Positions 24,014 through 32,294 of a DNA stretch of 64,000 bases are shown here, in pieces. The position numbers were made by a program, and so were the translations under genes. The stretch comes from Adlercreutzia equolifaciens DSM 19450. Lineage in GTDB: Bacteria > Actinomycetota > Coriobacteriia > Coriobacteriales > Eggerthellaceae. Location: contig NC_022567.1 in NCBI RefSeq assembly GCF_000478885.1, positions 2,666,001 through 2,730,000 of the forward strand, given 5' to 3'. The notes under the pieces are model-generated. The model had not been told where the DNA came from. It saw only the letters and a program-made list of their open reading frames with translations, and ran no database searches. Each line of letters begins with the position of its first letter. The first letter of the stretch is position 1.

Positions 24014-26737
24014 CTACTCGATGACATAGCGATGCTGCCGAACGGCGGCCACAGCTGCGGCATTCAGCGAGCAGCCGATGCCCGTCTCGTGGCCCGGGGC
24101 GTTCAGCGTGATGATGCCGTCGGGGGCGGTATAGGCAGGCACCGTGAGGTCGGCGTCGAAGTAGCGCGCCGTAGCGCCCAGATCGCCGGGAATGACCACT
24201 CCGGGCAGCGTTTGGAAGGCCGCGTGGGCAAAGCGCGACACGCCGGTATCGTACATGCCGCTCATGCAAACCTCGCGGCCCTCGGCCAGCGCTCGGTGCA
24301 CGAAGGCGAGCGACCGCTCGATGCCGCCAAACTTCCCGATCTTCACCATGGCGCAGCGCAACTCGGGATGCTCGAACAAGCCGGCGGCCTCTTCGGCGTT
24401 CACGAAGGATTCGTCCACGCAGATGGGCATGGCCAGCGTATGCTGGAACGACGCGAGTCGGGTGAAAGGGTCTCGCAAAGCCCGCTCGCCCCCGGCGGCG
24501 GCCAGGTTCAGTGGCTCTTCGATCCAGCCGATATCCAGCTCGTCGTAGGAGCGCAGCTCGGCCAGGTTGTGCAGGCCGAAGCTCTGGTTCGCGTCCAGGG
24601 TGATAAGCAGATGCGGGAACGCCCGACGCACCGCGCGTACCGCCGGAAGCCCCCGACCGGGAGCCACCTTCAACTTAATGCGCTGGTAGCCCGCGTCCAC
24701 GCACTCGCGCACTTCGGCCACCGTTTGGGCGGGCGTGCCCAGGCCCACCACCGCGCCGCTGTACACCTTGCGCGTCGCCCCGCGCCGGTCGCCGGGACAC
24801 GCCGAGCCCACCGCGACATCCTCCCCCTCGAAAGCTGTCGCGACGCGGGTCATGCGGTCGAACTCCTCGCCGAGCAGTTTCCAGAGGGGCTTTTCCGTGA
24901 CCTTGCCATACAGGTCCCAGCAAGCCATCTCCAGAGCGCTCACCGCCATGGGAAACGCCTCCGCGCCTTCCAGCGAGAACAGGTCGGCCGCCACTTCGCG
25001 CGGATGCAGATAGGTGCCGGCGATGACCCGGGGCGCCAGCGTCTCGCGCAGCACACGCAGATCGCCACCGAGGGTCTCGGGCAGATACCAATCGGTGTCG
25101 AAGGCCGTGCACTCCCCTAATCCTACGCGGCCCTTGCGGTCGATCACCTCGACAATGACCGTATCGCGGTAGGTCAGCGTCTCCTTCGGCGTTTTGAAAG
25201 GCTTGGAAAACGGCAGGCGCCCGTGGTGAAGCACCACGCGCCGAATGTCGATGTTCTCGCTGAACAGCGCCTCGCAAGCGGCGCGGTCGATCTTACCGAT
25301 GCCCGACCGCGGCAGCTCGTCCACAATGGATATTTGCTCGGGAACGTAAAGCTTCGACAGCCGCTGGGAAAGCGCCTCCCGCAGCGCGCGCGTGCTGATG
25401 AGCGGCGCATCCGGCGTCAGCTCCACTACCGCTGCGGGCCGCCGTCCCCAGCGCGCGTCGGGCAGTCCGAACACATAGGCGTCGGCCACGCCGGGAACGC
25501 GCACGAGAGCGTCGACGATTTCCGCCGGGTACACGTTCTCGCCGCCGGAGATGAACATGTCGCCCGTGCGCTCGCGCACGTAAAGGCAGCCATCGTGAAG
25601 CGCCGCCGTATCGCCCGTGAGGAAGAAGCCGTCCACGGTGAAGGCCGCCCGGGCGTTGGCGTAGCCGCCGAACACCCCTGGGCCGCGCAGGGCGAGGCGC
25701 CCGAAACCCTCCGCATCCGGCTCCACAATGCGGGCCGAATAACCCGGCAGAAGCCGCATACCTCCCGTGAACTGGGGTGTGATCAGCATGTTCGCCACTT
25801 GGCTCGACGTCTCGGTCATGCCATAGCTGGCATACACGCGCGCCTCGGCCTCCAGGGCCCGGGCCACAGTCTTCGCGTTCAGCGGGCCGCCTCCGAGCAG
25901 CACGCACTCGTACTGGGAAAGCGCGTTTGGCCGCGCATTCAGCATATCCTGCAGCATCTTGTCCACCACCGAGATGTGGGTGGCGTGCATCACCTCGGCA
26001 TCGCGCAGCACCGCCGCCGCGTCGAAGCGCTCGTAGATGCGCAAGGGCCAGCGACTACAGACGCTGCGCACGAGCACTTGGAAGCCGCCCACATGGAAAA
26101 ACGGCAGCACCGCCTGCCACAGACCGCGCCCGCGAACGCGCCCGGAAAGCACCCGGCTCGACGCCTTCGACGCCTCCACGAGGTTGCCCCAGGTGAGCTC
26201 GGCGGCCTTGGGCTTGCCCGTCGTGCCGGAGGTGAACATAATGAGGGCCCGATGGCTGGAATCGAAGACATGGGCGGCTCGTTCGGCGAAGTGGATGGCG
26301 TCCTCGACTGAGCCGCCGAGGGAGTCGTCCACCCGTCCCGCCCGCTCGTTGCGAAGAAGCGAGTTGCACACCGCTTCGAAGAGCTTGGGCTCGCCGGCCG
26401 CATCTACCGTGTAGGCCACGCGCAATCCCGCCCGCTCCAGTTCCAGCACGCGCGTGAGCTTCTCGGCATCGGTCAGCCGATGATTCAGCGCCACCAGGGC
26501 GAATCCCCCGTAGGCCGCCGCCAAGGCAAGGAACACGTACATGGGGCCGTTGGGCAAATCCACCGCCACCACATCGCCTGGGAAGACGCCCTTATCCCGC
26601 AGCCGCCGCGCAAGCTGAGAGGCGATGAGCCTCGCCTGGCGATAGGTGTAGGCCGTCTCGTTACCGCGCCGATCGACCGCCGTGAAGAACACGGCTTCCG
26701 GACGCAGCTGCGCGGTGCTTTCGAAAATATCGATCAT
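24014..26737 (-). CDS. menE/menC: Fused o-succinylbenzoate-CoA ligase (MenE) and o-succinylbenzoate synthase (MenC)
   Basis: A 907-residue fusion. Residues 1 to about 475 are an adenylate-forming ligase: MFTSGTTGKPKAAELT, YGMTETSSQ, GRLALRGPGVFGGY, FLTGDTA and the closing RSGIGKIDRAA. Residues about 485-907 are an enolase-superfamily MenC: ETLTYRDTVIVEV, the KxK pair in RIKLKVAPG, metal ligands in LDANQSF, WIEEPL and VDESF, and KIGKFGG. Both act in menaquinone synthesis on o-succinylbenzoate, made by MenC and activated by MenE. It lies downstream of menB on the same strand, separated by a hairpin. Confidence 0.92.
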   Translation of the reverse strand: MIDIFESTAQLRPEAVFFTAVDRRGNETAYTYRQARLIASQLARRLRDKGVFPGDVVAVDLPNGPMYVFLALAAAYGGFALVALNHRLTDAEKLTRVLELERAGLRVAYTVDAAGEPKLFEAVCNSLLRNERAGRVDDSLGGSVEDAIHFAERAAHVFDSSHRALIMFTSGTTGKPKAAELTWGNLVEASKASSRVLSGRVRGRGLWQAVLPFFHVGGFQVLVRSVCSRWPLRIYERFDAAAVLRDAEVMHATHISVVDKMLQDMLNARPNALSQYECVLLGGGPLNAKTVARALEAEARVYASYGMTETSSQVANMLITPQFTGGMRLLPGYSARIVEPDAEGFGRLALRGPGVFGGYANARAAFTVDGFFLTGDTAALHDGCLYVRERTGDMFISGGENVYPAEIVDALVRVPGVADAYVFGLPDARWGRRPAAVVELTPDAPLISTRALREALSQRLSKLYVPEQISIVDELPRSGIGKIDRAACEALFSENIDIRRVVLHHGRLPFSKPFKTPKETLTYRDTVIVEVIDRKGRVGLGECTAFDTDWYLPETLGGDLRVLRETLAPRVIAGTYLHPREVAADLFSLEGAEAFPMAVSALEMACWDLYGKVTEKPLWKLLGEEFDRMTRVATAFEGEDVAVGSACPGDRRGATRKVYSGAVVGLGTPAQTVAEVRECVDAGYQRIKLKVAPGRGLPAVRAVRRAFPHLLITLDANQSFGLHNLAELRSYDELDIGWIEEPLNLAAAGGERALRDPFTRLASFQHTLAMPICVDESFVNAEEAAGLFEHPELRCAMVKIGKFGGIERSLAFVHRALAEGREVCMSGMYDTGVSRFAHAAFQTLPGVVIPGDLGATARYFDADLTVPAYTAPDGIITLNAPGHETGIGCSLNAAAVAAVRQHRYVIE

Positions 26738-26789
26738 GAACGGCTCGTGGAACTCCTCAGGCGAAACAGGTTGAACAAAGTTAAAGAAG

Positions 26790-26813
26790 GCCCCCGCCGG
26801 ACGGAGCGGGGGC
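26790..26813 (-). terminator. Terminator between menB and menEC
   Basis: Stem GCCCCCGC / GCGGGGGC, 9 nt after the menB stop, followed on the minus strand by a T-rich stretch (TTCTTTAACTTTG). It may end or attenuate transcription into menEC. Confidence 0.75.
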
Positions 26814-26821
26814 GAAGCATC

Positions 26822-27661
26822 CTACGGAAATTTCGGGAACTGGGTGAAGTCGGGAGCGCGCTTCTCCTTGAAGGCGTCGCGGCCCTCCTTGGCCTCGTCG
26901 GTGGTGTAGTACAGAAGCGTGGCGTCGCCGGCCAGCTGCTGCAGGCCCGCAAGCCCGTCGGTGGCGGCGTTGAACGACGCCTTCATGAAGCGCAGGGCCG
27001 TGGGGGAAAACTGCATCATCTCGGCGGCCCAGGCCATGCACTCGTCTTCCAAATCGTCGAAGGGCACGACCTTGTTCACGAGGCCCATTTCCAACGCCTC
27101 GTCGGCCGTGTACTGGCGGCAGAGGTACCAGATCTCACGGGCCTTCTTCTGGCCCACGATGGCAGCCAGATACCCCGCGCCATAGCCGGCGTCGAAAGAG
27201 CCCACCTTAGGCCCGGTCTGGCCAAACTTCGCCGTGTCGGCCGCAATGGTGAGGTCGCACAGAATAGAGAGCACATGCCCTCCGCCGATGGCGTAGCCGT
27301 TCACCATAGCGATGACGGGCTTAGGCACGACGCGGATGAGCCGCTGCAAATCGAGCACGTTCAGGCGCGGGATGTTGTCCTCGCCCACGTACCCCCCGTT
27401 GCCGCGCTTCTTCTGGTCGCCGCCGGAGCAGAACGCCTCGTCCTCGTGGCGGCCGCCGTGGTTCACACCGGTCAGCAGAATGACACCTACGGACGCATCG
27501 TCGCGCGCCTCGGAGAAAGCGTCGTACATCTCCATCACCGTCAGCGGGGTGAACGCGTTGCGCCGCTCGGGCCGATTGATGGAGATCTTCGCCACCCCAT
27601 CGCACAACTCATAGCGAATCTCGCGGTACTCTTTACCCACTCTCCAATCATATTTACCCAT
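26822..27661 (-). CDS. menB: 1,4-dihydroxy-2-naphthoyl-CoA synthase
   Basis: A 279-residue crotonase. The MenB fingerprint is complete: ISINRPERRNAFTPLTV, FCSGGDQKKRG, MVNGYAIGGGHVL (oxyanion hole), KFGQTGPKVGSFDAGYG, REIWYLCRQYTA and the C-terminal TEEAKEGRDAF-like block (here TDEAKEGRDAFKEKR). It closes the naphthoate ring of menaquinone from o-succinylbenzoyl-CoA. Start ATG follows AAGGAGTAGG. Together with menEC it gives three of the men steps here. Confidence 0.95.
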   Translation of the reverse strand: MGKYDWRVGKEYREIRYELCDGVAKISINRPERRNAFTPLTVMEMYDAFSEARDDASVGVILLTGVNHGGRHEDEAFCSGGDQKKRGNGGYVGEDNIPRLNVLDLQRLIRVVPKPVIAMVNGYAIGGGHVLSILCDLTIAADTAKFGQTGPKVGSFDAGYGAGYLAAIVGQKKAREIWYLCRQYTADEALEMGLVNKVVPFDDLEDECMAWAAEMMQFSPTALRFMKASFNAATDGLAGLQQLAGDATLLYYTTDEAKEGRDAFKEKRAPDFTQFPKFP

Positions 27662-27817
27662 TAATTCCTACTCCTTATCTCACTGGTCGTTCGCAATGTC
27701 AGCGAGGTTTCGACTGGTGCCTGCAATTGCCTTGAAGCGCGGCCGAGCGGCCTTCGGGCCGTGAGGGAAAGCGCTGAATGGCAAGGGCAGGTGCCAGTCG
27801 GAACCGCAGCGTCGGCC

Positions 27818-27847
27818 GTTCCGTTCGTCCCGAAGGGCGAACGGAAC
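27818..27847 (-). terminator. Terminator after pilT
   Basis: Arms GTTCCGTTCG and CGAACGGAAC, extended by CCC/GGG with a bulge, directly next to the pilT stop (27849). A second G+C-rich stem lies at about 27742-27766. Confidence 0.65.
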
Positions 27848-27848
27848 G

Positions 27849-28922
27849 CTACATCCCTTCTGTTTCGAAGCGCTTCTTCAGGGCTTCCTGGTGGATGGCG
27901 TGCTGCAGGGCCACTTCCTTGGAGATCGTGCCCTCCTTCACCAGGCGATGCAGGCTTTGGTCCATGGTGCGCATGCCGGCACCGGCCGACGAAGCGATGA
28001 CCGAGTCGATCTGGTGGGTCTTCTCCTCGCGAATGAGGTTGCGGATAGCCGGCGTGGCGGTCATGATCTCGAAGACCGGCACGATACCGCCATCCACTGT
28101 GGGCACGAGCTGCTGGCTCACCACGGCCTGCAGCACGAGCGACAGCTGCATGCGAATCTGGCGCTGCTGGTTGGCCGGGAAGGCGTCGATGATGCGATCC
28201 ACCGTGGAAGAGGCCCCGGTGGTGTGCAGCGTGGAGAACAGAAGCTGGGCCATCTCGGCGGCGGTCATGGCCGTGCCGATGGTCTCCTGGTCGCGCATCT
28301 CGCCGAGCAAGATGACGTCCGGCGCCTCGCGCATCGCGCTACGCAGCGCCTCGGCGTAGGTGGCGACATCGGAGGGAATCTCGCGCTGGGTGACGATGCA
28401 GCCCTCGTGGCGATGCACGTACTCGATGGGGTCTTCCATGGTGATGATGTGCCCCGCGCGCGCCTTGTTCAGCTTGTCGATGATGCAGGCAAGCGTCGTG
28501 GACTTGCCGGCGCCTGCAGGACCGGTGACCAGCACGAGGCCCTTCTGGAAGTCGGCGCAGGCCATGACGTCGTCGGGGATGTGGTAGTCGGCGGGGTTGG
28601 GCAGCGTGAAGGGGATCACGCGGATGACGGCGCCCAAAGACCCGCGCTGGCGGAACACATTCACGCGGAAGCGCCCCATGCCCGGCACGGCGAAGGAGAA
28701 GTCGTCGTCATGGTTGTGGCCGTCCATGAAGATCTGCTCGTCGCGGCCGGACAGCTCGTAGATGGCGTCCACCAGCTCCTTAGTATCGGCGGGCATGAGC
28801 GGCGCCATGTCCATGCGCACCTGACGGCCGTCGGCGGTGTAGGTCAGCGGCAGGCCCGCGACGATGAAGACATCCGAGGCCTTCTTGTCGATCATTTCCT
28901 GCAGCAGTGCCTTCAGTTCCAT
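27849..28922 (-). CDS. pilT: PilT-type twitching/retraction ATPase
   Basis: A 357-residue hexameric-ATPase type protein. N-terminal PAS-like LLQEMIDKKASDVFIVAGLP, Walker A GPAGAGKST at about 140-148, the Asp box with MEDPIEYVH, Walker B DVILLGEMRD, the His box STLHTTGA and the C-terminal PilT motif AIRNLIREEK. PilT depolymerises type IV pili. ATG at 28920-28922 has AAGGAGAG upstream. It is last in an operon with a GspF-like protein and four small membrane proteins; no PilB assembly ATPase is in the window. Confidence 0.92.
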   Translation of the reverse strand: MELKALLQEMIDKKASDVFIVAGLPLTYTADGRQVRMDMAPLMPADTKELVDAIYELSGRDEQIFMDGHNHDDDFSFAVPGMGRFRVNVFRQRGSLGAVIRVIPFTLPNPADYHIPDDVMACADFQKGLVLVTGPAGAGKSTTLACIIDKLNKARAGHIITMEDPIEYVHRHEGCIVTQREIPSDVATYAEALRSAMREAPDVILLGEMRDQETIGTAMTAAEMAQLLFSTLHTTGASSTVDRIIDAFPANQQRQIRMQLSLVLQAVVSQQLVPTVDGGIVPVFEIMTATPAIRNLIREEKTHQIDSVIASSAGAGMRTMDQSLHRLVKEGTISKEVALQHAIHQEALKKRFETEGM

Positions 28923-28941
28923 AGAAGCTCTCCTTATCTTT

Positions 28942-29502
28942 CTAGCCGAGCCACAGGTTCTCGCCTGTGCCGTCGTCGGTCCATTCCGTCGTGACTTTCC
29001 ATTGCTCAATGGTGTAGGTATCGTTTTGAATGCGCAGCACAATGGCCAGCGTGCGTCCGCTTTCCATAGAGAACGTGACCGAGATGAGGTCGCCGTCGCG
29101 GGTGCCCGAGAAAGTGACGGGCGAGCCGTCGGCTGCCTCGGTTGCGGAGGGGCGACCAAGGTCGCCCCCTGCGGGTTCTCCGGTAACCGTGTCGTCTTCG
29201 ATAACCAATTCCTCGGAGCCGCCAGTCGAAGAAGACTGCACCTGAATACCATAGTCGACAAGCACCTTGCTCAGAGCATCGCCACCTTCAGCCAGCGCGG
29301 CATCCACGTCGGCGACGAACTGCTGGCCGACGGATTCTAGCTGATAGGTCTCGGTGGTCGTGGCCGCTTGGCGCTCGGTGGTGGAAAGCTCCGCCAGCGA
29401 CGTCGTAACGGAAAGCACCGTGAGCACAGCCAGGCACAGCACGATGATGAGGGTGAACAGGCTGATAGGACCGATGCGCACGGAGCCGTGGGGCTTAGCC
29501 AT
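28942..29502 (-). CDS. Small membrane-anchored protein of the pilus-like cluster
   Basis: A 186-residue protein: short basic start, one N-terminal helix (SLFTLIIVLCLAVLTVLSV, about 13-31) and an extracytoplasmic beta-rich region ending TIEQWKVTTEWTDDGTGE. The topology is pseudopilin-like, but there is no G|FxxxE processing site. ATG at 29500-29502 overlaps the previous gene by 8 bp. A 25-bp palindromic repeat is inserted in frame at 29146-29170 and codes for GGDLGRPS, a probable insertion in the protein. Confidence 0.7.
   Translation of the reverse strand: MAKPHGSVRIGPISLFTLIIVLCLAVLTVLSVTTSLAELSTTERQAATTTETYQLESVGQQFVADVDAALAEGGDALSKVLVDYGIQVQSSSTGGSEELVIEDDTVTGEPAGGDLGRPSATEAADGSPVTFSGTRDGDLISVTFSMESGRTLAIVLRIQNDTYTIEQWKVTTEWTDDGTGENLWLG
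29146..29170. repeat. 25-bp palindromic repeat, copy 2 (inside a coding region)
   Basis: Identical over 25 bp to 9498-9522. It lies in frame within the gene at 28942-29502, in a variable Thr/Gly/Glu-rich stretch. Confidence 0.7.
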
Positions 29503-30271
29503 GGGACACCTCCCCTTCGGTTGGAGCCGCGTCCGCGCCATCGGCGGCCGGACCGCCGGTCACGCCCACCACGGGCGGCGCCGCCGGATCATCCAGCACG
29601 ACCGACCGCGTCGCATCGTCGGCCGCACCGGCAGCCGAACGGGCGGTACGGGCACCGTCGGCGGGCACGTAGCGCGACGTCTCCAGCGCGTACACGGGGC
29701 TCTCTTCCCACTTCTCGAAGCAGAGACCGCCCGGGGCAAATCCAATACCTTCCTCGGCCGCCTTGGCCGAATCATTGAGGACTCGCACCTTCCACACCTC
29801 AAGCGTCAGGTAGTGCATCGTCCCGGCTTCGGTGTCCTCGGTGCGAAACGTGCACTCGGCGGACAAGAGGTCGGAGCCGTTCTCTGCCTCGTGCGCCGGT
29901 TGCGACAACCAGCGATCGGCCATGGGGTCGGCCTCGTAGGCTTCCTTGAAGGCAATCGGATCGGCGGCGAACTCCTCGGCCACATTCGAGGCCAGCACGA
30001 GCCCGTCCATCAGATCGGCGCTCTCGCGACCTATGCGGTCGGCCTCGGCGTTCAGGTTCATGAGCACCGCCAGCGAGCCCGTCAGAAACACGAGCAGAAG
30101 CAGCGCCTCCACGATGAAGGCGGCGCCGGGCCACACGGCCCGCTCCTTGCGTACGCGTCCGATGCGGTCGTTGTAACGGGCCAGGCGCGCGTCGGCGACA
30201 TTCGCCTCGGCCCTATGGGCGGCCACAGAAGCGGACGCCATGGAGCGACGACTCTCGGATCCTCCGGCCAT
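29495..30271 (-). CDS. Membrane-anchored protein of the pilus-like cluster
   Basis: A 258-residue protein with a 45-residue basic cytoplasmic start, one helix (AAFIVEALLLLVFLTGSLAV, about 50-70) and an outside domain containing YLTLEVWKVRVL and PGGLCFEKWEESP. The tail is a disordered Ala/Gly/Asp-rich segment. The helix containing a Glu after the first hydrophobic residues resembles a pilin transmembrane helix, but no processing Gly-Phe is seen. ATG 30271 overlaps the upstream stop as TGATG. Confidence 0.68.
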   Translation of the reverse strand: MAGGSESRRSMASASVAAHRAEANVADARLARYNDRIGRVRKERAVWPGAAFIVEALLLLVFLTGSLAVLMNLNAEADRIGRESADLMDGLVLASNVAEEFAADPIAFKEAYEADPMADRWLSQPAHEAENGSDLLSAECTFRTEDTEAGTMHYLTLEVWKVRVLNDSAKAAEEGIGFAPGGLCFEKWEESPVYALETSRYVPADGARTARSAAGAADDATRSVVLDDPAAPPVVGVTGGPAADGADAAPTEGEVSHG

Positions 30272-30897
30272 CACGCATCACCTCCCGCCGCGCGCAGAGC
30301 CACCGACGTCTGTCCGGCATCGGTGACGATGGTCAGCAATCCTCCCCCGTAGGAGAAGTCGAAGACGGACGACCGCACGATGGCCGTGGCCTTCGACGGG
30401 TCGTAGGGGGCATCGGCCAGGGCGTACTCCTCCATGATGACGCCGTCGTAGCGGTACAGGCGCGTCTCGTACACCCCGGAGGGCAGCGTCTCGCGCAGCA
30501 CCAGGGCCGGGCCGTCCAAAAGGCAACGCGTGTCGCTGGCGCCGGCTGCTTCGGGCAGCCCCAGCTCCTCGCGGCCTTGGGCGACGACCATGTCGACTCC
30601 CTCTTCGGTCACCCAAGCACAGGCCACCGCATCAATCTGGTCGTTGGCCCGCACATCGTTGGCGAGCAGCGTGAGCGAGAGCCGCTGGTTGTCGGCCGCG
30701 TCTCCCTCGCGGTTCAGCCCGCGGTACACGTCGGTGCCGGCAAGGATGGCCATCAGCAGCGTCGCCACGAACAGCGCGAACAGAAGCCCTGTGAACACGC
30801 GACCGAAATCGCGCTCGCGCTGACGACGCACGCCGCCGGCCCCGTAGGTCTTGCTCGACGAGGCGAGACGGGTCGCCCCTTTCAGCTTCTCGGTCAT
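30271..30897 (-). CDS. DUF4860-like membrane protein of the pilus-like cluster
   Basis: A 208-residue protein with one helix (VFTGLLFALFVATLLMAILAG, about 33-53) and an outside region: RLSLTLLANDVRAND, ALVLRETLPSGVYETRLYRYDG and LTIVTDAGQTSVALR. This layout is that of DUF4860, a small family seen beside GspF/PilT genes in Gram-positive gut bacteria (from memory). Start and stop overlap both neighbours by 1-4 bp, so it is part of one operon. Minor pseudopilin role is an inference. Confidence 0.68.
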   Translation of the reverse strand: MTEKLKGATRLASSSKTYGAGGVRRQRERDFGRVFTGLLFALFVATLLMAILAGTDVYRGLNREGDAADNQRLSLTLLANDVRANDQIDAVACAWVTEEGVDMVVAQGREELGLPEAAGASDTRCLLDGPALVLRETLPSGVYETRLYRYDGVIMEEYALADAPYDPSKATAIVRSSVFDFSYGGGLLTIVTDAGQTSVALRAAGGDA

Positions 30898-31217
30898 CGC
30901 GGCACCACCACCACGCTGGGCGGCACGTTGGAAGCGAACGCCTCATAGGTGACCGCATAGTCCTGGTGGTTCACAATGAGTCCGTAGTGCTCTTCCAAAT
31001 AGCTGAGCCGCGCCGGATAGGCCCCTTCCACCGCCGCGCACTGCATGGCCGCGTCCAGCACCGCCGTGCGCACCGAAGCCGCCGATTGGGCCTCGGTCTG
31101 GGCGCTCGTCATATCCCAGGCAAACCACAGCAGCACGGCCAGCACCACGGCCGCGATGACGGCAACCACCCGCCGGGTGCGCCGCTGCTGCATCTGGGCT
31201 GTCTTACCGTGAATCAT
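30894..31217 (-). CDS. Small single-helix protein of the pilus-like cluster
   Basis: A 107-residue protein: basic N-terminus QQRRTRRVV, one helix (VVAVIAAVVLAVLLWFAWDM, about 16-35), then VRTAVLDAAMQCAAVEGAYP, LSYLEEHYGLIVNHQDYAV and YEAFASNV. The outside region resembles the alpha-helix/loop part of pseudopilins. It overlaps the DUF4860-like gene by 4 bp and follows the GspF-like gene by 5 bp. Confidence 0.7.
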   Translation of the reverse strand: MIHGKTAQMQQRRTRRVVAVIAAVVLAVLLWFAWDMTSAQTEAQSAASVRTAVLDAAMQCAAVEGAYPARLSYLEEHYGLIVNHQDYAVTYEAFASNVPPSVVVVPR

Positions 31218-31222
31218 GATGG

Positions 31223-32275
31223 CTAGCCGATCGAACCCATGATGCCGATCAGCGGCAGCATGACCGAGATGAGCGTGGCCCCCACGGCAATGGTGAGGAA
31301 GGCGGCCAAAGCCGGCTCGATGTTGTCGATGGCCGCGTCAATCTGCAGAATGGCGTCGTCGAAGAAGTTTGCCGACAGGCGGTCGAGCGCCGCGTCCAGC
31401 GAGCCGGAGCGCGTGCCGATGGTGAGCAGGCGCGCGTGAATTTGCTCGAACACCTCGGCCTCGCTGATGGCCTGGGCGAGCGAGCGCGGGCTTTCCGCAT
31501 CAATCATGAGCCCGTAGGCGGCCGTGGCCTTCGCCTTAAGTCCCTCGTGCTCCACCACCTCGATGGCGCGCCGCATGGCCTCGTCGGTGTTGATGCCCGA
31601 GGCGGTGTAGGCGGCCAGCGCCGAGGCGAACCGGGACACGGCCAGCTGCTCCATGGCGGGACGGGTGGCCGGGAACTTCTCCATGAGGTGCATCACCGCG
31701 ATGCGCCCCGCTTCCGAGCGGCAGGCGATGGCAGCGCCCACGGCCACGATGGCGCAGATGAGCGTGATGCCAAGGGCCACCCAGCCGATAGCCACCGACA
31801 CGCCCACGGCCCCCGAGGAGCCGTCGGTGAGCGAGCCGGCCATGGAAACGTACACGTCCTCGAACACCGGCAGAATGATGATAACCGTGAAGGCCAAGAT
31901 GATGCTCATGATGCACAGCAGCGCCGCCGGATAGCCCACCGACGAGCGGATCTTCGCGAAGAGGCGGTCCTCCTCGTCGTAGTAGACGCCGAGGGAGCGC
32001 AGCACTTCCTCCAAGCGGCCCGAGGCCTCGCCCACGCCCACCATGTCCACGGCGTAGCGGGGGAAGGCGCCGGACGCCTTCATGGCGACCGCCAGCGTAT
32101 CCCCGGCGCACAGGCGCCCGTAAACGCTCTCGCAGGTCGCCTGCAGAGCCACATCCCCAATGTCCTCGGAGAGCATTCCCACGGCCTCGTCAGTCTGGAT
32201 GCCCGCCGCCAGCATCATGGCAACGCTCTCGCAGAAGAGGCTGATGCCTGCGCTATCGAGTTTTGGTTTGGCCAT
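31223..32275 (-). CDS. GspF/PilC-like inner membrane platform protein
   Basis: A 350-residue protein with two GspF repeats (about 10-125 and 215-330). The first reads FCESVAMMLAAGIQTDEAV and MVGVGEASGRLEEVL; the second reads FASALAAYTASGINTDEAM and LLTIGTRSGSLDAALDRL. Three membrane helices are placed as in GspF/PilC (about 125-150, 175-200, 325-350). It is the assembly platform for type II secretion or type IV pili. ATG at 32273-32275 is chosen because the family start is there. First gene of the operon that ends with pilT. Confidence 0.88.
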   Translation of the reverse strand: MAKPKLDSAGISLFCESVAMMLAAGIQTDEAVGMLSEDIGDVALQATCESVYGRLCAGDTLAVAMKASGAFPRYAVDMVGVGEASGRLEEVLRSLGVYYDEEDRLFAKIRSSVGYPAALLCIMSIILAFTVIIILPVFEDVYVSMAGSLTDGSSGAVGVSVAIGWVALGITLICAIVAVGAAIACRSEAGRIAVMHLMEKFPATRPAMEQLAVSRFASALAAYTASGINTDEAMRRAIEVVEHEGLKAKATAAYGLMIDAESPRSLAQAISEAEVFEQIHARLLTIGTRSGSLDAALDRLSANFFDDAILQIDAAIDNIEPALAAFLTIAVGATLISVMLPLIGIMGSIG

Positions 32276-32294
32276 GGCGTCCCCTGCCTTTCTT

